From Pseudomonadota bacterium (GTDB taxonomy: Bacteria > Pseudomonadota > Gammaproteobacteria > Xanthomonadales > Xanthomonadaceae): a DNA stretch of 6,458 nucleotides. Of the stretch, positions 1 through 4,585 are shown one piece after another. The position numbers and the translations under genes were made by a program. Within the stretch, counting starts at the first letter, position 1; the number at the start of each line of letters is the position of its first letter. The stretch lies in contig JAEXNZ010000540.1 in the NCBI GenBank assembly GCA_023439425.1, positions 1 through 6,458 of the forward strand, in the 5' to 3' direction. The notes below the pieces were generated by a model. The model saw only the letters and a list, made by a program, of their open reading frames with translations. It made no database searches and had not been told where the DNA came from.

Positions 1-332
1 GGCATCTGCACGATCGACAGCAGCGAATCCATGCCGTTGAGGGCCTTGGACTGCACCGGCACGCCCAGCACCGGCACCGCGGTCTTGGCCGCGACCATGC
101 CCGGCAGGTGGGCGGCACCGCCAGCGCCGGCGATGATGGCGCGCAGACCGCGTGCGCCGGCCTGTTCGGCGTAGGTGAACAGCACGTCCGGCGTGCGATG
201 CGCCGAGACCACTTTCACTTCATAGGGAACACCGAGGGCATCGAGCTTCTGCGCGGCGTGCTGCATGGTTTCCCAGTCCGAGCGGGAGCCCATGATGATG
301 CCGACGAGCGGCACTGCGGGGTTGGGGGTCAT
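1..332 (-). CDS. purE: PurE, N5-carboxyaminoimidazole ribonucleotide mutase (partial, C-terminus off the left edge)
   Basis: PurE converts N5-CAIR to CAIR in cytoplasmic de novo purine synthesis, usually after PurK has made N5-CAIR. The reverse strand reads without a stop from an ATG at 332-330 to the window edge, giving 111 residues of a protein usually about 160-170 long, so roughly the last third is missing. Family signatures appear in order: GSRSDW (15-20), SAHRTP (43-48), GAGGAAHLPGM (69-79) and GVPVQS (90-95). His45 falls at the number of the catalytic histidine of E. coli PurE. The start is supported by AGGTGA (344-339) six bases upstream. The gene is divergent from the Trm112-like/nadC unit; purK commonly follows purE and would lie outside the window. 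Identification is firm because every active-site motif present is intact. Confidence 0.97.
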   Translation of the reverse strand, partial: MTPNPAVPLVGIIMGSRSDWETMQHAAQKLDALGVPYEVKVVSAHRTPDVLFTYAEQAGARGLRAIIAGAGGAAHLPGMVAAKTAVPVLGVPVQSKALNGMDSLLSIVQM

Positions 333-391
333 TGGCCGTCACCTACCTTAAAGACGTATTCTAGCCGTCTTCCACGCAAGACGAAGAACCC
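333..391. promoter_or_regulatory. Divergent intergenic region between purE and the Trm112-like gene
   Basis: These 59 bases must hold the 5' signals of both divergent units unless transcription enters from further away. On the minus strand, TAGAAT (363-358) resembles a -10 box for purE but has only a weak -35 candidate (TTCGTC, 16 bases upstream). On the plus strand, TATTCT (357-362) overlaps it, with TTGGCC (332-337) 19 bases upstream. If both are real, the two promoters would share the same few bases. The purE Shine-Dalgarno AGGTGA (344-339) is convincing; that of the Trm112-like gene (GAAGA at about 380-385) is weak. I see no PurR-type operator. The promoter calls are tentative. Confidence 0.3.
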
Positions 392-661
392 ATGGATCGC
401 AAGCTGCTTGACCTGCTGGTGTCGCCGGACGCCCGCCAGCCCCTGTCCCTGCTCACCGCGAAGGGCCTGGAGGCCCTCAACCAGGCCATTTCGGCCGGGT
501 CCGTGACCAAGGCCGACGGCAGCCCGCAGAGCCAGCCTCTGCGCGAAGCCCTGCTGACCCGCGACGGCAAGCAGGTATTCCGGGTGGACGACGGCATTCC
601 GGTGCTGCTGGCCGAAGAAGCCATCGCCACCGCGCAGATCGCCGACTTCCCGGCGCAATGA
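392..661 (+). CDS. Trm112-like (YcaR-type) small protein lacking the zinc-binding cysteines
   Basis: A small cytoplasmic protein of 89 residues. The N-terminus (MDRKLLDLLVSP) and the C-terminal part (residues 60-73, KQVFRVDDGIPVLL) match the start and end of the Trm112/YcaR (UPF0434) fold, where canonical members read roughly LLEIIACPxCxGxL then FPLRDGIPVLL. Here the CPxC position reads VSPDAR and the protein contains no cysteine, so it cannot bind zinc in the usual way. An insertion of about 25-30 residues (about 22-50) makes it longer than the usual 60. In enterobacteria ycaR sits between lpxK and kdsB; here it precedes nadC, and its TGA overlaps the nadC ATG. Trm112 proteins act as partners of methyltransferases, but the role of this bacterial version is unknown and I assign none. 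Start ATG 392 has only a weak upstream GAAGA. Confidence 0.8.
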   Translation: MDRKLLDLLVSPDARQPLSLLTAKGLEALNQAISAGSVTKADGSPQSQPLREALLTRDGKQVFRVDDGIPVLLAEEAIATAQIADFPAQ

Positions 662-1515
662 GCCCTGCCCTGCTGCCGCCTGAGGCCGCACAGGTCGAGG
701 CGGACGTGGCCCGCGCTCTGGCCGAGGACATCGGCAGCGGCGACGTCACCGCCGCCCTGCTGCCGGACCGCCCTGACCGCGCCTACCTGCTGTGCAAGCA
801 GGACGCGGTGATTGCCGGCCGGCCATGGTTCGACGCCACCCACCGGGCGCTGGACCCCGATGTGCAGATCGACTGGCGCGTAGCGGAAGGCGACGCGGTA
901 CAGGCGGGCACCGTGCTGGCGACGCTGCAGGGGCGCAACCGCAGCCTGGTCAGCGCCGAGCGCACCTCGCTCAATTTCCTGCAGACCCTGTCCGGCACCG
1001 CCACCACCACCGCCCGCTACGTGGCGGCCGTGGCCGGCACCGGCACGCGGATCCTGGACACGCGCAAGACCCTGCCCGGCCTGCGCGTGGCACAGAAGTA
1101 CGCGGTGCGCTGCGGCGGCGGTGACAACCATCGCCTGGGCCTGTTCGACACGGTGATGTTGAAGGAAAACCACATCCGCGCCGCCGGCTCACTCAGCGCT
1201 GCGGTGCAGGCTGCACGCACGCAGTGGCCGCAGCTGCCGCTGGTGGTCGAGGTTGAGGATCTGGATCAGCTGCGCGAAGCGCTGGCGGTGGGCTGCGACC
1301 GGATTCTGATCGATGACTTCGATGCGGATCTGCGACGTGAGGCGGTGAAGATCGCCGCCGGGCGGATTCCGCTGGAAGTGTCCGGCAGTGTCGACCTGGC
1401 GGGATTGCGGTCGATCGCCGAGGACGGCGTGGACTGCATCTCGATCGGGGGATTGACCAAGCATGTGCAGGCGATTGATCTGTCGCTGAAGCTGGGCGAT
1501 CCGCCCAAGCATTGA
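658..1515 (+). CDS. nadC: NadC, nicotinate-nucleotide pyrophosphorylase (carboxylating) / quinolinate phosphoribosyltransferase
   Basis: NadC makes nicotinate mononucleotide, CO2 and pyrophosphate from quinolinate and PRPP, the step where de novo NAD synthesis enters the common pathway. The 285-residue length is normal. The N-terminal open-faced sandwich domain spans about residues 15-115, followed by the alpha/beta barrel. Visible signatures: SAERTSLNFLQTLSGTAT (99-116), DTRKTLPGLR (134-143), QKYAVRCGGGDNHR (146-159), LKENHI (168-173), VVEVE (196-200), EVSG (240-243) and ISIGGLTKH (261-269). These supply the Arg, Lys and His residues that bind quinolinate and PRPP. The usual LDNF reads IDDF (218-221), an Asn to Asp change. 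The ATG lies in ATGA with the upstream stop and no clear Shine-Dalgarno precedes it, so translation is probably coupled to the Trm112-like gene. Confidence 0.97.
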   Translation: MSPALLPPEAAQVEADVARALAEDIGSGDVTAALLPDRPDRAYLLCKQDAVIAGRPWFDATHRALDPDVQIDWRVAEGDAVQAGTVLATLQGRNRSLVSAERTSLNFLQTLSGTATTTARYVAAVAGTGTRILDTRKTLPGLRVAQKYAVRCGGGDNHRLGLFDTVMLKENHIRAAGSLSAAVQAARTQWPQLPLVVEVEDLDQLREALAVGCDRILIDDFDADLRREAVKIAAGRIPLEVSGSVDLAGLRSIAEDGVDCISIGGLTKHVQAIDLSLKLGDPPKH

Positions 1516-1726
1516 CGTCGTGCCGACCAACGGTATGACCGCCTTCGGCGGCCACCCTGCGGGCCGTCGCAAGCGACGTTAGCAGCGGCCCTGCCGCTGC
1601 TTGCGGCACCTACCGGCCGGGTAGCGCACGACCGTTGGTCGTGCCAGGCGCAGATGGTCGTGCGGCTTTCACGAAACGCGCAACCCGGGTCTGCGACGCT
1701 CTGGCTACCCCCACCGGAGAACGCGC
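1516..1726. repeat. Palindrome-rich intergenic cluster with GTAG-headed REP-like units
   Basis: This 211-base gap is full of hairpins. In order: CCGCC-TTC-GGCGG (1539-1551); CGTCGC-AA-GCGACG (1565-1578); AGCAGCGGC-CCT-GCCGCTGCT (1581-1601, perfect 9-bp stem); a minus-strand unit with head GTAGG (1613-1609) and stem TGCCGC-AAGCA-GCGGCA (1608-1592); and the plus-strand REP-like unit at 1621-1644. The last two lie head to head around CCGGCCGG (1613-1620). The 1581-1601 and 1592-1608 hairpins share bases and cannot form together. A decayed unit may also lie at 1519-1538 (GACC-AAC-GGT core). No hairpin is followed by a T-run, so none is a classical terminator for nadC. No gene is seen, nor a clear promoter for the next gene, whose Shine-Dalgarno is GGAGA (1716-1720). 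Confidence 0.7.
1621..1644 (+). repeat. REP element, GTAG head with perfect 8-bp hairpin (SMAG-like)
   Basis: GTAG (1621-1624) plus one base is followed by a perfect stem GCACGACC (1626-1633) and GGTCGTGC (1637-1644) with the three-base loop GTT. A GTAG head on a short GC-rich hairpin is the architecture of the REP/SMAG repeats described in Stenotrophomonas, whose spread is linked to RAYT (REP-associated tyrosine transposase) proteins. GGTCGTGC recurs at 1656-1663, so the left arm could pair with either copy. Membership of a genome-wide family cannot be tested within this window. Confidence 0.7.
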
Positions 1727-2770
1727 ATGCGCCGGATGCTGTTGCCCGTCTGCCTGCTGCTCGCCGCCGTCCCCGTTACCGCGGCGGCTGCCGAAGTCTG
1801 CGATATCCCGCCCCGCTATGGACTGAGCCCGCTGGCCGTCAGCATCGTCCGCACCGCCTGCAACGAACACCGGCTGTGGTACCGGCCCTTCATCGACGGC
1901 GAAGGTCGGGCCGCCAATCTCGGCGTCAGCGAGGCCGAGCGCCTGTACCTGTCTGACGACGGCATGCCTGCGTGGCAACGCGTGGTCGCCTACTGGCGCG
2001 ACAGCGGCACCCTGGGCCCGATGGGCAGCCAGCCCGGCGCGACGAGCTGCATGCAACCGTTCGGTACGCGCTACACCGACAGCGACTGCCGCGCCTTCAT
2101 CATCGACAACCCGTGGTCGGCGGCCTTCATTTCCTGGGTGATGAGCCGCGCCGGCGTGCCGGGTTTCACCCGTTCTCCGCGCCACATCGATTACATCCGT
2201 GCGGCGTACGAGAACAGCGGGCCGTACCGGATGACCGACCCGGCGCTGGAAAAACCCGCGCCGGGCGACCTGCTGTGCTACCTGCGCGACCGCGACGAAA
2301 CGCTGAGCTACGCCGGGCTGGTGCAGCAGCTCAGCGGGGGCAAGGTGGAGAACTGGAAATCGCATTGCGAGGTGGTGGTCGCGGCCAACATGGGCGGCGA
2401 CCACACCCTGTACCTGATCGGCGGCAATGTCATGAACACAGTGGCGATGCGCAAGCTGCCGCTGGACCGTAGCGGCCGCATCCAGCTGCCGCCGGCCCGA
2501 TCCTACGGTCCCTATGACGTCGGATGCACGCCCGGCCGCGAGGACGAATGCAATTTCAACCGTCAGGACTGGGCGGCGCTGCTGAAGCTGGTGGCGGCAT
2601 CGCCCATGGGCTACACGCCAGGGCCGGTGCCCGCATCCACACCGGCTACCCAGCCATCACCCGTGCCCGCCCAGCCCGGCGTGCCGGCAACCCCACCGCC
2701 GCAGAAGCCGACGTTCCCGCGCGTGGTTCCGCCGCGACCGCAGCCACAGCCGCCACGGACGTCGCCGTAG
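1727..2770 (+). CDS. Secreted DUF2272 domain protein with proline-rich C-terminal tail
   Basis: A 347-residue protein of unknown function. Residues 1-22 form a signal peptide (MRR, hydrophobic core, cleavage probably after the Ala run at 19-22), so it is exported to the periplasm or beyond. The family is recognised from NPWSAAFISWVM (128-139), PRHIDYI (151-157), PGDLLC (179-184), SHCEVVV (212-218) and IGGN (231-234). Their order resembles NlpC/P60 and CHAP cell-wall hydrolases, with Ser131 where the catalytic Cys would be and His213 as the possible catalytic His; this is inference. Seven cysteines remain in the predicted mature part (25, 45, 108, 121, 184, 214, 267, and also 275, eight in all), which would allow disulfides. 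Residues about 293-347 form a tail with about 22 prolines. ATG 1727 has GGAGA six bases upstream. The stop TAG is the last three bases of the GTAG head of a REP. Confidence 0.85.
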   Translation: MRRMLLPVCLLLAAVPVTAAAAEVCDIPPRYGLSPLAVSIVRTACNEHRLWYRPFIDGEGRAANLGVSEAERLYLSDDGMPAWQRVVAYWRDSGTLGPMGSQPGATSCMQPFGTRYTDSDCRAFIIDNPWSAAFISWVMSRAGVPGFTRSPRHIDYIRAAYENSGPYRMTDPALEKPAPGDLLCYLRDRDETLSYAGLVQQLSGGKVENWKSHCEVVVAANMGGDHTLYLIGGNVMNTVAMRKLPLDRSGRIQLPPARSYGPYDVGCTPGREDECNFNRQDWAALLKLVAASPMGYTPGPVPASTPATQPSPVPAQPGVPATPPPQKPTFPRVVPPRPQPQPPRTSP

Positions 2771-2834
2771 AGCCACGCCCTGCGTGGCTGCATTCCGTTC
2801 CCGCACCGCGAAGCCACGTAGGACGTGGCTCTAC
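2767..2834. repeat. Inverted pair of SMAG-like REP elements (tail to tail)
   Basis: Unit 1 (2767-2789, plus strand) is GTAG followed by stem AGCCACGC, loop CCT, stem GCGTGGCT. Unit 2 (2834-2812, minus strand) is GTAG, AGCCACGT, CCT, ACGTGGCT. The two 23-base units differ at only two positions, and these are the two partners of one base pair, so both 8-bp stems stay perfect. The 15-base stretch 2763-2777 is also exactly complementary to 2824-2838, so the whole block can fold into one long hairpin. It lies between the DUF2272 and DUF3301 genes. This is the inverted-dimer form known for REP/SMAG repeats and may block transcription or protect mRNA ends. There is no T-run. Confidence 0.88.
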
Positions 2835-2903
2835 GGCGCTTGAAGTAAGAAGGATACGTCGCCATCTTGGTCGCTAACGACATTGCGCCTTGACGAGTCT
2901 TCG

Positions 2904-3260
2904 ATGCCCAGCTTGATCCTGTTGATGATTGCCGGCGCGTTTGCCTACGCCTTCTGGAATTCCTCGCGGGCGGCGGCCGAGCGCGCCATCGAGCTGGGCC
3001 GTAATGCCTGTCGCGCGGCCGATGTGCAGTGGCTGGACCAGGCCGTGCATGCCAGCAGCATCCGGGTGTGCCGCAAGGACAACGGCTGGCTGGGCTGGGA
3101 GCGCACTTACCGGTTCGAGTACTCGCATGACGGCATCGACCGTCATACCGGCCGCATGGTGCTGCGCGGCGACCAGCTGGTGGCGTTCGTGGGGCCCTCG
3201 GCCGCACGCATCAGCGAAATCCGGCAGTCGCCGGATACGCGCGGAGCCGAAGACGTGTAA
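2904..3260 (+). CDS. DUF3301 family small membrane-anchored protein
   Basis: A 118-residue protein of unknown function. Residues 3-18 (SLILLMIAGAFAYAFW) form one N-terminal membrane segment, followed by an amphipathic Arg/Ala/Glu-rich helix (SSRAAAERAIELG, 20-32) and a soluble part with NACRAADVQWLDQAV (34-48), GWERTYRFEYSHDG (64-77) and GRMVLRGDQLVAFVG (83-97). This pattern matches the DUF3301 family of gammaproteobacteria. ATG 2904 is chosen so that the hydrophobic segment starts the protein; an in-frame TTG at 2883 would add seven polar residues. The Shine-Dalgarno is weak (GAG at 2895-2897). The gene stands alone after the REP pair and ends at the terminator 3263-3290. Two cysteines (36 and 56) lie beyond the membrane segment. 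I propose no function. Confidence 0.85.
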   Translation: MPSLILLMIAGAFAYAFWNSSRAAAERAIELGRNACRAADVQWLDQAVHASSIRVCRKDNGWLGWERTYRFEYSHDGIDRHTGRMVLRGDQLVAFVGPSAARISEIRQSPDTRGAEDV

Positions 3261-3262
3261 TG

Positions 3263-3290
3263 AAAAAGCCGCCCCAGGGGCGGCTTTTTT
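3263..3290. terminator. Bidirectional rho-independent terminator between DUF3301 gene and sspB
   Basis: The stem GCCGCCC (3268-3274) pairs with GGGCGGC (3278-3284) around loop CAG. It is flanked by A5 (3263-3267) and T6 (3285-3290), which extends the pairing to 12 bp and provides a U-tract on both strands. It starts two bases after the TAA of the DUF3301 gene. Its last T (3290) is also the final base of the sspB stop codon (TGA, 3292-3290). It should end transcription from both converging units. Confidence 0.95.
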
Positions 3291-3736
3291 CATTTCACCA
3301 CGCGCAGATGCGGGCGGCCGCCACTGGGCTTGGGCGGGGTGTCGTCCGGGGTAGGCGTGTCATCCGGCGGCGTATCGTCGTCGTCCAGGCTGGGCTCATG
3401 GCCCGGAATATCGTCGGGCAGCGCCATGCCCTGCCCGGTTTCGCGGGCATACACGGCCAGCACAGCCGAAATCGGCACCTGCACCGGGTGGCTCACGCCG
3501 GAAAAGCGTGCCGCGAAGCTGACCCAGGTGTTGTCGATCTCCAGCCCCATCACGGCACGGTCGGCGATGTTCAGCACTACCCGGCCGTCCTTGATCGCGC
3601 TGGGCGGCACCTGCACGCCCGGCATGCCGGCGTCGACCAGGATATGCGGGGTGAGCTGGTTGTCGTTGATCCATTGCACCAGCGCCCGCAGCAGGTACGG
3701 GCGGTGGCTGGTCATGCGGAATGTATCTTCAGTCAT
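3290..3736 (-). CDS. sspB: SspB, ClpXP protease specificity-enhancing factor
   Basis: SspB is the cytoplasmic adaptor that binds the ssrA tag, and tethers substrates such as RseA fragments in E. coli, to ClpXP. The folded substrate-binding domain spans about residues 10-105: RPYLLRALVQWINDNQLTPH (12-31), PGVQVP (39-44), DGRVVLNIADRAV (50-62), ARFSGVSHPVQVP (76-88) and AVLAVYARETGQGM (91-104). An acidic, Pro/Thr-rich linker follows (106-140), then the ClpX-binding tail RPHLRVVK (141-148), nearly the same as the E. coli end (RPALRVVK). The length of 148 is a little below the E. coli 165, mainly through a shorter linker. The start at 3736 leaves 11 residues before RPYLL, close to E. coli, but no Shine-Dalgarno precedes it; an in-frame ATG at 3715 is the alternative. 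It lies 77 bases downstream of sspA. Confidence 0.97.
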   Translation of the reverse strand: MTEDTFRMTSHRPYLLRALVQWINDNQLTPHILVDAGMPGVQVPPSAIKDGRVVLNIADRAVMGLEIDNTWVSFAARFSGVSHPVQVPISAVLAVYARETGQGMALPDDIPGHEPSLDDDDTPPDDTPTPDDTPPKPSGGRPHLRVVK

Positions 3737-3813
3737 GGGGTGCGCCGGGCCATGCCCGGCTGATTATCAGCGTGAATACCGGTGACCAGTGTACGCGCAC
3801 GGCCGGGCTGAGG
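3737..3813 (-). promoter_or_regulatory. sspA-sspB intergenic leader with two adjacent palindromes
   Basis: Read on the minus strand, this 77-base spacer holds a 13-base palindrome (3771-3759, arms GCTGAT and ATCAGC around one base). The palindrome contains GATAAT (3768-3763), a 5/6 match to a -10 box, but no good -35 at the right distance. Directly next to it, sharing up to two bases, is a perfect 7-bp hairpin (GCCGGGC-ATG-GCCCGGC, 3760-3744), ending seven bases before the sspB ATG and occupying the place of a Shine-Dalgarno. There is no T-run, so a terminator for sspA is unlikely. It could be a secondary sspB promoter with a structured leader; that is inference. Confidence 0.35.
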
Positions 3814-4449
3814 TCACACAGGTAACTCGCGCAGCTTCTTTTCCTGGTCGGTCAGGCTGCGGATGAAGCCGGGGTGACGGAAGATGCGGTTGCCATAGTC
3901 CTCGATGGCCTTGCCATCCTTGGGCAGCGCGACGTCCAGCGACTGCAGACGCCAGATGATCGGAGCCATGGCGCAATCGGCCAGGCTCATTTCAGGATTC
4001 AGGAAGAACTTGCTGGCCTTGAACAGCGGCACCGAGCTGGTCAGCAACTCCTTGAGACGCTTGCGGCCGGCTTCGGCCTGGGTCTTGTTGCCCAGCTGGA
4101 TCGCCTGCACCTGCGGCACCCAGTCGTGCTCGATGCGCAGCATGGCCAGACGGATGCGGGCGCGGGACAGCGGGTCCACCGGCATCAACGGCGGGTGCGG
4201 ATAGCGCTCATCCAGATACTCGCTGACCACCGAGGCCGCGTACAGCACCAGTTCGCGCTCCACCAGGGTGGGTACCGAATGGTACGGATTGAGGTCGATC
4301 AGGTCTTCCGGCGGGTTCTGCGGGTCGACCGGCACGAAATCATAGGTGACCCCTTTGGCGGCCAGCACCAGGCGCACGCGGTGGCACAGGACATCATCGT
4401 TCGAGGAAAACAGCGTCAGGGTATTCCGCATGCGTACGCTCGCCGCCAT
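3814..4449 (-). CDS. sspA: SspA, stringent starvation protein A (RNA polymerase-associated, GST-like fold)
   Basis: SspA binds RNA polymerase holoenzyme and helps cells survive starvation and acid stress. It has a glutathione-S-transferase fold but is not known as an active transferase. The 211-residue length fits (E. coli 212). Seen here: the N-terminal thioredoxin-like domain (TLTLFSSNDDVLCHRVRLVL, 10-29), DLNPYHSVPTLVERELVLY (52-70), SEYLDERYPHPPLMP (76-90), and the helical domain from about 95 with ADCAMAPIIWRL. Pro84-His85-Pro86 of the conserved surface pocket have the same numbers as in E. coli SspA. ATG 4449 is chosen because GGAGAG (4461-4456) lies six bases upstream; an in-frame ATG at 4431 would be too far from it. 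It lies between petC and sspB on the same strand. Confidence 0.97.
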   Translation of the reverse strand: MAASVRMRNTLTLFSSNDDVLCHRVRLVLAAKGVTYDFVPVDPQNPPEDLIDLNPYHSVPTLVERELVLYAASVVSEYLDERYPHPPLMPVDPLSRARIRLAMLRIEHDWVPQVQAIQLGNKTQAEAGRKRLKELLTSSVPLFKASKFFLNPEMSLADCAMAPIIWRLQSLDVALPKDGKAIEDYGNRIFRHPGFIRSLTDQEKKLRELPV

Positions 4450-4585
4450 CAAAGGCTCTCCAACGACCGAATCCGTCGGCCGTATCGGCGCTGCCGGCCC
4501 ATTGCCGACAGTCGTCCCAGTGCCCGAGTGTGCAACCCCTCATCACAAAAGCCAATAGGTCAAAGGGTTGATGGGCGCGTGAAGC
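4450..4585 (-). other. petC-sspA intergenic spacer
   Basis: These 136 bases separate petC from sspA, long enough for sspA to have its own promoter. TTGACC (4563-4558, minus strand) is a good -35 hexamer, but the base run 17 positions on (AGGGGT) is no -10 box, so I cannot name a sigma-70 promoter. No hairpin with a T-run follows petC, so read-through from the pet operon into sspA is possible. No small gene is evident. Confidence 0.4.
4456..4461 (-). promoter_or_regulatory. Shine-Dalgarno of sspA (decides the start)
   Basis: GGAGAG reads on the minus strand six bases before the ATG at 4449-4447. It favours this start over the TTG immediately upstream (4452) and the in-frame ATG at 4431. Confidence 0.75.

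Noticed and set aside
361..1173. Long open frame on the minus strand opposite the Trm112-like gene and nadC
   Set aside because: It lies antisense to two well-recognised genes, its composition is Arg/Ala/Gln-rich as expected from reading G+C-rich codons backwards, and it matches no family I know.
1539..1551. CCGCC-TTC-GGCGG hairpin as the nadC terminator
   Set aside because: The stem is short and no T-run follows; it is better listed as part of the palindrome cluster.
1516..1726. Riboswitch or small RNA in the hairpin-rich gap
   Set aside because: The hairpins fit GTAG-headed REP architecture and degenerate copies; I see no conserved aptamer layout, promoter or terminator for an RNA gene.
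1610..2404. Long open frame on the minus strand opposite the DUF2272 gene
   Set aside because: Antisense shadow: the plus-strand gene has a signal peptide, a good Shine-Dalgarno and family motifs, while this frame has none and runs through the REP cluster.
2883..2903. Upstream TTG start for the DUF3301 protein
   Set aside because: It would put seven polar and charged residues before the membrane segment; ATG 2904 gives the expected family N-terminus.
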